Assembly: GCF_031845375.1 (NCBI RefSeq)
Contig: NZ_JAVREK010000016.1
Coordinates: 66,558-130,557 of the forward strand
Reading direction: 5' to 3'
DNA: 64,000 nucleotides
From: Streptomonospora wellingtoniae
Lineage (GTDB): Bacteria; Actinomycetota; Actinomycetes; Streptosporangiales; Streptosporangiaceae
Shown here: one piece after another, positions 27,828 through 36,227 of the stretch
How the letters are laid out: each line of letters begins with the position of its first letter
Position numbering within the stretch: position 1 is the first letter of the stretch
Made by a program: the position numbers and the translations under genes
Notes under the pieces: generated by a model
Seen by the model: the letters and a program-made list of their open reading frames with translations, nothing else
What the model was told of the DNA's origin: nothing
The model's database searches: none

Positions 27828-28706
27828 TCAGGTGTCGGCGGTTTCCATGTGCCCCATGCGGATCGAGATCTCCACGGCGGCTCTGCAGACCGCCTCACCG
27901 ATGGCGGGGAGCTTGTCCTCCTCCATCCGGTAGGAGGGGCCCGACGCGCTGAGGGCCGCGATGACCTCGCCCGTGAGCCCGCGGATGGGCGCGCTTACCG
28001 CGTTGAGGCCCACCTCCAGCTCCTCGACCGCCTTGGCGAACCCCTGTTCGAGGATTTCGTCGATCTCGGCCTGCAGGGTGTCGGCGTCGGTGATTGTGTG
28101 GGGGGTGAGCTGCTCCAATGGCCCGCGCAGCACCCGACGCTGGTCGGGGACGCGCATGTAGGCCAGCAGCACTTTTCCGGTGGAGGTCGTGTGCAGGGGG
28201 TTCTGCCGGCCGATCCAGTTCTGGCTGACGATCGCCGAGGCCCCGCGGACCTGATCGATGTTGACGACCATGTCTCCGCTGGGGATGGCGATGTTCACCG
28301 TCTCACCGAGCTCGGATGCGAGATCTTCGCAGACGCGCCGACTCTGCTGGGTGAGGTCGAGTCCGGCGGCCATGGTTCCGGCCAGACGGATTATGCCGAA
28401 CCCGAGTTGGTACTTTCCGCGCAACCCCGGCTGCTCGACGAGTCCGCGCCGCTCCAGGGCCCCGACGAGCCGGAACGCCGTGGACTTGTGCACGCCCAAC
28501 TCGGCCGCGATCTCGGTGACCCCGGCTTCGCCGTGCTGAGCGAGTATCTCCAGAACAGTGATCGCCCGGTCGACCGACTGGACGGGCGCCCCGTTGCTGC
28601 CCGAGCCAGACTTGGCCGACTCCGCTTCACCGCCCGACCCCCGCTCGATCCGGCCTGGATCAAGGGTGCTTTGACTCTTTCCTGCGCGGTGGTCGTTGGA
28701 AGCCAT
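27828..28706 (-). CDS. IclR-family regulator
   Basis: A 292-residue IclR-type regulator. About 35 polar residues precede the winged helix VTEIAAELGVHKSTAFRLVGALERRGLVEQ, and the effector domain follows (HTTSTGKVLLAYM, GFAKAVEELEVGLNAVSAPI). IclR proteins commonly control carbon-source genes. It converges on gntK, ending 23 bases from its stop, but no target is obvious here. The ATG at 28706 was preferred because a short palindrome (28712-28723) lies directly before it; an in-frame ATG at 28748 is possible. Confidence 0.88.
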   Translation of the reverse strand: MASNDHRAGKSQSTLDPGRIERGSGGEAESAKSGSGSNGAPVQSVDRAITVLEILAQHGEAGVTEIAAELGVHKSTAFRLVGALERRGLVEQPGLRGKYQLGFGIIRLAGTMAAGLDLTQQSRRVCEDLASELGETVNIAIPSGDMVVNIDQVRGASAIVSQNWIGRQNPLHTTSTGKVLLAYMRVPDQRRVLRGPLEQLTPHTITDADTLQAEIDEILEQGFAKAVEELEVGLNAVSAPIRGLTGEVIAALSASGPSYRMEEDKLPAIGEAVCRAAVEISIRMGHMETADT

Positions 28707-28711
28707 GTACA

Positions 28712-28723
28712 CCACGATAGTGG
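28712..28723. promoter_or_regulatory. Inverted repeat before the IclR gene
   Basis: CCACGATAGTGG (CCAC-N4-GTGG) lies six bases upstream of the chosen IclR start and overlaps an alternative longer reading. It may be an autoregulatory site, but it is short. Confidence 0.35.
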
Positions 28724-28947
28724 TCGATCCTTGACACTCCCTGGACACGCCCGAATGACTTGTTGTTCTTGCAGGTCACAGGCTTCCTCACGAGTAAACT
28801 CAGACCTCTGGCGCAGCGGCCGGGCAGGCGGGGCGAGGGAGGCCCCGTCCGCCCCTCCGGCGTGCGCCCTCAGCGACCCCACCCCGCACCCACCGTCGAT
28901 ATCGATGATCAGCGGAGTTCCAGCAGCGGCGCACCGCCCGGCGCTCC

Positions 28948-29928
28948 TCAGTCCTCCCGCAGGGGAAGTCCGCCGCCGGAGTCCCGGGGCGCCGGCACCG
29001 GGCCGCCCTGAGCCGACCCCGGCAGCAAGGCGTCGAGGCGCCCCTGCAACGGCACCGAACGGGCGAAGGCCGCCAGGTCGGCGGCCAGCAGCGGCTCGGG
29101 GTGGTGCTCGGCGATCACCAGCCCCACCCCAGTGGCCTCGCCGGTCTCGGCCAGCGGGACCGCGCGCAGCCCGTCGGGCATACCGCCGGGCGCAAGCCAG
29201 GAATGGGTGACCACCGCGCAGCCGCCGCCCCGGCTGATGTGCTCGTAGAGCGCGGGCAGCGAGTCGACCTCGACCCGCACCGCCGGATCCTCGCCGGTGG
29301 CCGCCGCCACGGCATCGGCCGCGCGCGGCCACAGCGGATCGGGCAGCAGGCGGCACAGCGGCACGTGCGCGACCTCCTCCCAGTCCAGCGCCGCACGGTC
29401 GGCGAAGCGCCCGCTGCCGGAGGTCAGCAGGACCGGGCGTTCCCGGTAGAGCACCGTGCGCCCGCGCGAACGCGCCGGGTCCAGGGGAGTGCGCAGCGTG
29501 GCGCAGTCGAGGGCGCCGTCGGAGAGTGCCCGCTGGATTTCGGCGGCGGACATGGTGCGCACGCTCAGGGCCACCCGCGGGTGCCGGGCGCCGAAGGGAG
29601 CAGCGACGCAGCCGAACGCGGCGGCGGCCTCGGGCAGCACCCCGATGCGCAGCGTGCCGATGCGGCCCTCGCGGACCGTGTCGACGTCGGCGGTGAGGCG
29701 GTCGCGCTCCTCTAGAATCCGACTCGCCCACAGCAGTACCCGCTCCCCTTCGGGGGTGAAGCCCTCGAACCGGTGGCCGCGCCGCACGATGGACACGCCC
29801 AGTTCGGCTTCCAGCTTGCGGATACCGGCCGAGAGCGCCGGCTGCGAGACGTGGCAGGCGAGCGCGGCACGCGCGAAGTGCCGCTCGCGCGCCAGGGCGA
29901 CGAGGTACTCGAACTGCCGAATCAGCAT
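28948..29928 (-). CDS. LysR-family regulator
   Basis: A 326-residue LysR-type regulator. The N-terminal helix-turn-helix is RHFARAALACHVSQPALSAGIRKLE at about residues 15-39, followed by FEGFTPEGERVLLWASRIL and a substrate-binding domain ending in a proline/glycine-rich tail. Close LysR sequences that I recall are linked to formate dehydrogenase or oxalate/formate transport genes; here the only related neighbour is a MoeA homologue. The ATG at 29928 follows GGGAACGGGG; ATGs at 29940 and 29946 are alternatives. Confidence 0.87.
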   Translation of the reverse strand: MLIRQFEYLVALARERHFARAALACHVSQPALSAGIRKLEAELGVSIVRRGHRFEGFTPEGERVLLWASRILEERDRLTADVDTVREGRIGTLRIGVLPEAAAAFGCVAAPFGARHPRVALSVRTMSAAEIQRALSDGALDCATLRTPLDPARSRGRTVLYRERPVLLTSGSGRFADRAALDWEEVAHVPLCRLLPDPLWPRAADAVAAATGEDPAVRVEVDSLPALYEHISRGGGCAVVTHSWLAPGGMPDGLRAVPLAETGEATGVGLVIAEHHPEPLLAADLAAFARSVPLQGRLDALLPGSAQGGPVPAPRDSGGGLPLRED

Positions 29929-30070
29929 CCCCGTTCCCATCCGCATGCGATGCCGACCGGGGCCGGACCCAGGGGTTGTCCGGCCCCGGCGTCGACGACG
30001 GGGCCGGCATCGACCGATGCGGCACCGTGCGCGCCATCGCCACCCCTCCAGCGGAGAGGTCGCCCTACAT

Positions 30071-30089
30071 TGTGGTGTCTTGGACCACA
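30071..30089. promoter_or_regulatory. Inverted repeat upstream of the LysR gene
   Basis: TGTGGT-N7-ACCACA, perfect 6-bp arms, lies about 145 bases upstream of the LysR start in a 385-base gap. It has the T-N11-A outline of LysR sites and also a TGGT/ACCA pattern like FCD-GntR sites, so either adjacent regulator could bind. The rest of the gap shows nothing else. Confidence 0.4.
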
Positions 30090-30312
30090 TTCGCGCCAGT
30101 CGTGCGCCCGAAATCACTCGAGTTTCCGGAGCGGTGGGCCGGCGGAGCCGCGCTCGGAGCGGCGGTCTTCGGCGAGGCAGCGCCGGCGCCGCACCGCGCT
30201 CGCAGACGCGGGGACGCGCGGGGACGCGCCGCAAGGAGGCGACCCCACCGCGCTCGGCGGGCAGCGACACCCGCGGTGCCGACAGCCGCCGCCCCGAGCC
30301 CGCCCGCGGCGG

Positions 30313-31089
30313 TCAGACGGCCGAGCGGTGCCCGGCGGCGCCGGCGGTCTCGCTCTCTGCAGCCTCGGCGTCCTCGTTGTCCTCCGCGAGGCCCTCGAGC
30401 CCGTCACCGCCCTCAAGCGCCTGGTCGTGGTAGGCGAGTCGGGTGGCCTCGGTGTGCTCATGCATGAGGGCGGCCGCGCGCTCCTGGTCGCCGGCCTCGA
30501 TCGCCTCGATGATGGCCTCGTGCTCCTTCCAGGACTCGCGGCCGCGCTGCTGCACCACGAACCCGTGGTACCAGCGCACCCGCCGCGCGACCTGTCCTGC
30601 CAGCCCTTCCAGCACCTGGTTGCCCGCGATCTCGACAATGCCGTGGTGCAGTGCAGCGTTACTGTCGACCATCGCGTCGGTGTCGCCGCGCTCAAGGCCT
30701 TCAATGCCGGCGCGCCACTGCTCGCGCAGCCGCTCGACCCCCTCGGGAGTGGCGGCGCCCGCGGCGAGCCGGGCGGCTTCGGTCTCCAGCAGCGAGCGCA
30801 CGGCCAGCAGCTGGTCGGCCTCGCTCTCGCTGGGCTGGTGCACGAACGCGCCGTAGCCCGGGCGGAGGTCCACCCAGCCCTCGTTGCTGAGCCGCTGCAG
30901 CGCCTCGCGGACCGGCTGGCGGGAGACACCCAGCTGCTCGGCGAGCTCGTTCTCGACGAGGTGGCGTCCGGGCGGCAGCCGCCGCCGCGTGATGAGCTCC
31001 AGCAGCGTCTCGTAGACGCTGTCGCGCAGCGGGGCCGGCCGCTGCACCGGATTGGCCAGCACGCCTTTGTCGAGGTGGGACGAGGTCAT
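30313..31089 (-). CDS. GntR-family (FCD) regulator
   Basis: A 258-residue FadR-subfamily regulator distinct from the gluconate one. The winged helix reads LVENELAEQLGVSRQPVREALQRLSNEGWVDLRPGYGAFV at about residues 45-84. The FCD domain holds NAALHHGIVEIAGNQVLEGL and the HEAIIEAIEAGDQERAAALMHEH helix. The C-terminal 30 residues are acidic and alanine-rich. It is encoded between moeA and the LysR gene on the same strand. About 300 bases separate it from moeA, with no gene between. Targets unknown. Confidence 0.9.
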   Translation of the reverse strand: MTSSHLDKGVLANPVQRPAPLRDSVYETLLELITRRRLPPGRHLVENELAEQLGVSRQPVREALQRLSNEGWVDLRPGYGAFVHQPSESEADQLLAVRSLLETEAARLAAGAATPEGVERLREQWRAGIEGLERGDTDAMVDSNAALHHGIVEIAGNQVLEGLAGQVARRVRWYHGFVVQQRGRESWKEHEAIIEAIEAGDQERAAALMHEHTEATRLAYHDQALEGGDGLEGLAEDNEDAEAAESETAGAAGHRSAV

Positions 31090-31391
31090 TGGTCCGCGGC
31101 TTTCGTCGGCTACAAGTCGGAGCCCTTGCGAGTACCGATTTCGGGTCCGAGTCTAGGCCAGTCGGGGGCGCCGAATCGCATGAGAGGGCCCCGCGGCACG
31201 GTCGTCCGGCGGCCGCGAGCCGCTGAGGTGCGGGAGCGCGCCCGCGGACGGCGCCGATCCCGGTCCGGCCGCGGCCGCACGCGCGCAGTCCCCCGACGGT
31301 GCGCTACGCGGCGCGCGGGGTTCGCGGAGCGGGCCCCGCAGCCGAAGTGCCAGGCATGTCCCCGGGCCGGACCGCAGCAGCCGACCGCCGA

Positions 31392-32714
31392 TCAGCGCGG
31401 CAGCCACAGGAGTGCGGCGTGCGGTCCGCTCCAGCCCGGCGGGATCACAGCGTATGCGTCGGCGAGGGCCGCGCCGCGCAGGCTGCCGGGCCGGTCGTAG
31501 CCGACGGGCTCGGCCTGACCGCCGGCCACGCGCACCGCCACGAGCCGCGTGTCGTGGGCGTGCGGCTGCACGGCGCCCTTCACCCGCATCGACGGCGGCA
31601 GCGCGGTGTCCGCCTCCGGGCCGCCGGCCATGGCGCGCAGAGCGGGGATGAGCAGCGTCGCGGCGGCGGCGAGTGCGGCGTTGGGATTGCCGGGCAGTCC
31701 GACCACGACCGTTCCGGGAGTGTCAGCGGATGCGGGGACGGGATTGTCGGTGCCCCCCGGACCGGCGGGGGCGCCCGGCCACCCGCCTGGACCACCGGTG
31801 ACCCCGGGACGGCCGAGGTAGGCCAGCAGTTGCGGATGACCGGGGCGGCAGGCGACGCCGTCCACCACCACCGTCGCGCCGACGGCGGACAACGCGGCTC
31901 GGAGGTGGTCGGCCGGTCCCTTGGACGAGGCCCCGCAGACCACGAGGACGTCAGTGCCCGCATCGCGGACCGCGCGCAGCGCCGCCGACATCGGCTCCAG
32001 CCCGTCTTTTAGTAACCGCGGCTCACCCACCAGCTCGGCACCGGACGAAGCGGCGATACCCGGCAGCATCGGACCGATCGCGTCGCGCACCCGCCCCGCG
32101 CCCGGCCGTCCGGACACGGCGATCTCGTCGCCGGTCACCAGCACGTCCGCGCGCGGGCGGCGCACCAGGAGCGTGTCGTGGCCCAGCGAAGCGGCCAGAC
32201 CGACCAGAGCGGGGGTGACGGTCGTCCCCGCGGGGACCACGGTGTCGCCCGCGAAGGTGTCCTCCCCCGCGCGCCGCACGTGTCGGCCTGGCGCGATCTC
32301 ACCGCTCACCCGCTCCCGGCCGTCGGGCGGCGCGCCGCCGGCCGGGGAGACGACGGCGTGCTCGTAGGGCAGTACGGCGTCCGTTCCGTCCGGCACCTGC
32401 GCGCCGGTGGCGATCTCGACGGCCTGCCCGTGCAGCAGTCGGCCGACCGCTTCGGCGGCGCCGACGGCTCCGGCCAGCACTCGCCCCAGCACGGTCCATT
32501 CGGGCCCGGGGCCGGCGACCGCGTAGCCGTCCATGGCGGCCGCGTCGTGGGGCGGCACGCCCACGAGCGCGGTCAGGTCGCGGGCGAGCACTGCGCCGAG
32601 CGCGCCGCCGAGCGGGACGGCGCGCGCGCCGGAACACCCGCCCCGCGCCCCGAGCCGGCGCGCCTCCTCGCGCGCCTGCGCCCACGGCATCACAGCGTTC
32701 CCGCACCGGACCAT
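31392..32714 (-). CDS. MoeA-like molybdopterin molybdenumtransferase
   Basis: A 440-residue MoeA homologue, which inserts molybdate into adenylylated molybdopterin. Family regions seen are PPHDAAAMDGYAVAG, IATGAQVPDGTDAVLPYE, VTPALVGLAASLGHDTLLV, DVLVTGDEIAVSG and GLPGNPNAALAA. The loop that is usually GGVSVG is CGASSKGPADHL here, and an extra Gly/Pro-rich stretch of about 25 residues precedes the GLPGNP motif. A leucine is encoded by TTA (32013-32015), unusual in this DNA. ATG at 32714 follows CCGGAGGA. It may serve a particular molybdoenzyme rather than general cofactor synthesis; no such enzyme lies in the window. Confidence 0.85.
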   Translation of the reverse strand: MVRCGNAVMPWAQAREEARRLGARGGCSGARAVPLGGALGAVLARDLTALVGVPPHDAAAMDGYAVAGPGPEWTVLGRVLAGAVGAAEAVGRLLHGQAVEIATGAQVPDGTDAVLPYEHAVVSPAGGAPPDGRERVSGEIAPGRHVRRAGEDTFAGDTVVPAGTTVTPALVGLAASLGHDTLLVRRPRADVLVTGDEIAVSGRPGAGRVRDAIGPMLPGIAASSGAELVGEPRLLKDGLEPMSAALRAVRDAGTDVLVVCGASSKGPADHLRAALSAVGATVVVDGVACRPGHPQLLAYLGRPGVTGGPGGWPGAPAGPGGTDNPVPASADTPGTVVVGLPGNPNAALAAAATLLIPALRAMAGGPEADTALPPSMRVKGAVQPHAHDTRLVAVRVAGGQAEPVGYDRPGSLRGAALADAYAVIPPGWSGPHAALLWLPR

Positions 32715-32807
32715 CGCACTCCTCCGGCTAGCGCCGACGTCTCGCCCCTGCACGCCCCCTGTATATCTGCGGCCCTGGACGCCTCCTCTGTCAACCCGCC
32801 CGCCGAT

Positions 32808-32835
32808 TTGCCGTCTGCCGACTTTCCGCTAAAGT
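32808..32835 (+). promoter_or_regulatory. Predicted promoter of the tRNA cluster
   Basis: TTGCCG (32808-32813) and TAAAGT (32830-32835) are separated by 16 bases, about 50 bases upstream of the first tRNA. It is the best sigma-70-like pair in the gap between moeA and the tRNAs. Confidence 0.45.
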
Positions 32836-32885
32836 TCTAACCGAACGAAGGCGCAGGCCCGACAGGGATCGGCGCCCGATCGTAC

Positions 32886-32958
32886 GCGGACGTGGCTCAG
32901 CTGGTAGAGCATCACCTTGCCAAGGTGAGGGTCGCGGGTTCGAATCCCGTCGTCCGCT
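32886..32958 (+). tRNA. tRNA-Gly (GCC)
   Basis: A 73-nt cloverleaf. The acceptor stem pairs GCGGACG with CGTCCGC, the D-arm is GGCTCAGCTGGTAGAGC, the anticodon loop CTTGCCAAG carries GCC, and the T-arm is GCGGGTTCGAATCCCGT. CCA is not encoded. It is first of three tRNA genes spaced by about 40 and 16 bases. Confidence 0.95.
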
Positions 32959-32999
32959 CGGAGACATCCGGGGGTCCTCCACAGCCCCCTCATGAGTCC

Positions 33000-33070
33000 G
33001 GTGGAGTGGCCGAGAGGCGAGGCAGCGGCCTGCAAAGCCGTCTACACGGGTTCAAATCCCGTCTCCACCT
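33000..33070 (+). tRNA. tRNA-Cys (GCA)
   Basis: A 71-nt cloverleaf. The acceptor stem pairs GGTGGAG with CTCCACC, discriminator base T, anticodon loop CCTGCAAAG with GCA, and T-arm ACGGGTTCAAATCCCGT. CCA is not encoded. The U73 discriminator agrees with cysteine identity. Confidence 0.95.
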
Positions 33071-33086
33071 CCAGCCACCACCCTTG

Positions 33087-33163
33087 GGGCGGTTAGCTCA
33101 GTTGGTTAGAGCGCTACCTTGACACGGTAGAGGTCACAGGTTCGAATCCTGTATCGCCCACCA
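33087..33163 (+). tRNA. tRNA-Val (GAC)
   Basis: A cloverleaf with acceptor GGGCGGT paired to ATCGCCC (one G-T pair), anticodon loop CTTGACACG with GAC, T-arm ACAGGTTCGAATCCTGT and an encoded CCA at 33161-33163. It is the last of the three tRNAs, and a broken integrase gene follows within about 100 bases, so its 3' end is a likely former attachment site. Confidence 0.95.
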
Positions 33164-33263
33164 GCATCACTGCAGGTCAGGTTGGGTCTCTCAGATCTCT
33201 GCACGGACGGCGTCAGCCGCCGTGGGAGATATCTGGGAGATCATCTTTTTTCAGGGGGTCGTT

Positions 33264-33937
33264 TCAGACCCTCACGCGGCCTCGTCCCGGTAGTGCACAT
33301 CGGTCGGCTACGGCACAAAATGGCCCCAGTTTTCGTCGCTCTGCGTGATCGAGCCCGGTGAGGCTGTCCTCCCAGCGGCGGGTCAGCGCCTGAAGGATCC
33401 GGGACTTGGTCGCGGGTGTGACGTGCTCGTAGACATCGGCCATCCCCGGCATCCGATGCCCCAGCCGCGCGGCCCTCCCGACTTCCGGGATCCCGTCGTC
33501 AGCCAGCCAGGTGCGGTGAGTGCGGCGCCCCTCGTTGAAGGTGACCCGGGAAGGATCGGCGACCGCAGCCACGCCTGCCCGCTTGCGGGCCGCCCGTCGA
33601 AGGCCGGACGCCAGAACCGGACGCGGAAACTGCCGCGCCGTAAATGCCCGCCGTGCGGGCCGGTGAAGACGTAGGCCCGCGCACTGTGTGCCAGCAGCCC
33701 CCGGTAGAGCCGGTCGACGAAGGGCGGCAACTGCACCCACCGCTTGCCCGCCGGCGTCTTGGCGCGTTTGGCCTTCCTCAACCGCCCGGCGGTCTCCTGT
33801 AACGGGGTACGCACCGGAATCGCGTGGTTGACCTCGTGGTACTCGTGGGGCTCCAGAGCGACCAGCTCCGACCACCGGGCGCCGCTGTAGGCGTTGATAG
33901 GCCTCTGGTCGGCCTGGGCCAGTGGGTCAGGGTTCAT
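33264..33937 (-). pseudogene. Tyrosine recombinase (phage/ICE integrase), truncated and frameshifted
   Basis: Two overlapping minus-strand frames together make the C-terminal catalytic part of a tyrosine integrase. The first carries AYSGARWSELVALEPHEY (first catalytic Arg region) through YVFTGPHGGHLRRGSFRVRFW. The second, after a frame change near 33590-33640, carries GRRTHRTWLADDGIPEVGRAARLGHRMPGMADVYEHVTP, corresponding to the HxLRH and Tyr region. The N-terminal arm-binding and core-binding domains are missing and the HDLRH box is degenerate. The position next to tRNA-Val suggests a relic of an element integrated at that tRNA. Confidence 0.8.
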
Positions 33938-34012
33938 ACTTCCGCTTCCCCACGCGCCGCAACAACGCCGCGCTGGCCTCGGCCAATCGCACCGTGGTCG
34001 GTGTGGACGTCT

Positions 34013-36100
34013 TCACCCCCGCGCGGTGGCGCTGGCCGCGGTGTCGAGGTAGTAGTCGAGCAGCCGGGTGACCGCGGTTTCACGCTCGGACTCGGTTTCC
34101 TCCCGCTCGACGGCCCGCCGCGCGTACTCGGCAAGAAGGCCGGGGAGAAGGTACCGGCCCCGATCGCCCACCACGATGAAGTGCTCACGGGCCAGCCGCT
34201 CAAGCAGTGATCCGGCACACGCCGGAGCAACCGCGGCCAGCGCCGCGGCGGTGTGCTCGCTGACATCCGGGCCCGGGTGCAGGGCCAGCAGGCGGAACAT
34301 GCGCCGCTCATCGGCGCCGAGCGCGTTGTACGAGAGGTCGAAGGTGGTGGTGAGCCGCCCTCCCATGTCGAGCTCACCGATCCGATCGGCTGTGGTGGCG
34401 AGCCGGTCGGCCACGTCGGCCATGGTCCACGCCGGCCGGTTGCGCAGGCGTCGCGCCGCCAAGGCCACGGCGAGCGGATGGCGACCGCACAGGGCCGCGA
34501 TCGCCTCGGCGCGGGCCGGCTCCGCGGCCGCACGGGCGCCTCCCGCGACGGCCGAAAGCAGAGCCTGCGCATCCGTGGGGGTGAACAAGCCCAGCGTCAG
34601 GGCGTGAGCACCACTGATCGCCAGGGCCCGCCGGCTGGTGATGAGCGCGGAGTTCGTCGGCCCGTCCGGCAGCAGCGGGGCTACCTGTTCCTCGCTGTCG
34701 GCATTGTCCAACAGCACCAGCGCGTTCTTGCCGCGCAGCCGGTCGCGGTAGAGCGCCGCTCGCCCGTCGAGCGATCGCGGTAGCCGGTCGTCCGGAACGC
34801 CCGTCATGCGCAGGAACGAGCCGAGCACCGTCGCCGGATCGGCGGGCGGTCGGCTGGAACGGCCGCCGAGGTCCGTGTAGAGCTGCACGTCGGCGTAGTG
34901 GCCCGCGGCCAAGAGCCGGTGGGCGGCGTGGACAGCAAGCCGGGTCTTGCCGACCCCGCCCATGCCGGAGATGCGGTAGATGGCGGGGCCGCTGCCGGGC
35001 GGGCCCGCGAGCACGTCGTGGAGTGCCCCGAGCTCGGCGGAACGGCCGGTGAACTCCGCGATGTCCGGCGGCAGCTGGTGACGAGCACCGACCGGCTCGG
35101 ATCTGGCCCCGACGTCCTGCCGCAGTACTCGCTGGTGTGCCTGGTCGAGCTCCGTTCCGGGGCCGGTACCGAGCTCGTCGGCGAGGCGCCGCCGCAGCGT
35201 GTCGAACACGGAAAGCGCCGCCGCCTGCTGGCCGCTGCCGGCGAGCGCCATCATCAGTGCGGCGTGCGCCGCCTCGTCCAGCGGTTCGGCGTCGGTGACC
35301 TTCAGGAGCAGGGGGACCGCATCCTGGTTGCGCCCGAGTGCCGCGGCGTTGGAGGCGTACTCGACCACGACCGCGTGCCACTGCCGCGTCAGCGTGACAA
35401 CACCGGGGTGGCTGTTCAGCCGGTCGAGGCCGGCGAGGGGAGCCCCGCGCCACAGCTCCAGGGCACGCTGGTAGAGGCCGTGAGCGCCGAGCCGGTCCCC
35501 GGTGCTGCGCGCATGCCTGGCCTGAGCGACGAGGCGGCGAAAAACCAGATGGTCCAACTGATCTTCAGGGACGACCATCCGGTACCCGCCGTCGACGGAG
35601 ACGAGCGTCGGGAAGGTGTCGGCCTGCGGCACCGGCCGCCGTGGGTGCAGCCGGCGTCGGAGACGCGACACGCGTGACTGGAGCGACTCCGTGGCTGTAG
35701 GCGGTGGCTGCGCCTCCCACACCGATTCGACGAGCGTTTCGCGGCCGACCGTTGCGTTGGGGGAAAGCGCCAGGAGGCCCAGGAGCACGCGCTGCGCCTG
35801 CGACCTGGGACCAACGGCGTGCCCGTCGACGGTGACGCGTAGCGGGCCGAGAATGTCGACACGTACACGGGGGCCACTGCTCAGGTCGGTCCGGACCAGT
35901 TCGCGGACGTCGGCGTGCGGCAGTCCCACGGCGTCAGCGACCCGGCGCAGCGTGCTCTCCCGTGGCCGGGTGACGCGCCCCTGTTCCACGTCGCGGAGTC
36001 CCGCCAGGCTCAGGTCCGCGAGCTGCGCCGCTTCCCGCTGGGTCAGCCCTGCACGCCGGCGCGCCTCCCTGACGCGCCGACCCACTCCGTCCGGTTCCAT
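34013..36100 (-). CDS. XRE-SARP-BTAD-NB-ARC regulator (left paralogue)
   Basis: A 695-residue AfsR-like regulator. Residues about 7-65 are an XRE helix-turn-helix (RRAGLTQREAAQLADLSLAGLRDVEQGR). Next come a SARP winged helix beginning VRVDILGPLRVTVDG (residue about 77) and a BTAD domain (DQLDHLVFRRLVAQARHA). An NB-ARC ATPase has Walker A GMGGVGKTRLAV and LVLLDNADSEEQVAPLLP. SARPs bind direct heptamer repeats and activate biosynthetic clusters. It lies 127 bases downstream of the YcaO gene on the same strand. A paralogue at 47110-49185 lies on the other side, so both probably control the thiopeptide cluster. The ATG follows GGGGGATCC. Confidence 0.88.
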   Translation of the reverse strand: MEPDGVGRRVREARRRAGLTQREAAQLADLSLAGLRDVEQGRVTRPRESTLRRVADAVGLPHADVRELVRTDLSSGPRVRVDILGPLRVTVDGHAVGPRSQAQRVLLGLLALSPNATVGRETLVESVWEAQPPPTATESLQSRVSRLRRRLHPRRPVPQADTFPTLVSVDGGYRMVVPEDQLDHLVFRRLVAQARHARSTGDRLGAHGLYQRALELWRGAPLAGLDRLNSHPGVVTLTRQWHAVVVEYASNAAALGRNQDAVPLLLKVTDAEPLDEAAHAALMMALAGSGQQAAALSVFDTLRRRLADELGTGPGTELDQAHQRVLRQDVGARSEPVGARHQLPPDIAEFTGRSAELGALHDVLAGPPGSGPAIYRISGMGGVGKTRLAVHAAHRLLAAGHYADVQLYTDLGGRSSRPPADPATVLGSFLRMTGVPDDRLPRSLDGRAALYRDRLRGKNALVLLDNADSEEQVAPLLPDGPTNSALITSRRALAISGAHALTLGLFTPTDAQALLSAVAGGARAAAEPARAEAIAALCGRHPLAVALAARRLRNRPAWTMADVADRLATTADRIGELDMGGRLTTTFDLSYNALGADERRMFRLLALHPGPDVSEHTAAALAAVAPACAGSLLERLAREHFIVVGDRGRYLLPGLLAEYARRAVEREETESERETAVTRLLDYYLDTAASATARG

Positions 36101-36227
36101 AGCTGGATCCCCCGATCACTGGTGCCTCCGCCGGAAAGACGCGTGTTGCGACATTCTTGCGGATGGAGGAGTCGGCGCGGTTGTTCGAGCCTCCGTGGCA
36201 GCGCCCAGCACGCCCCTTCGGGAGCCT

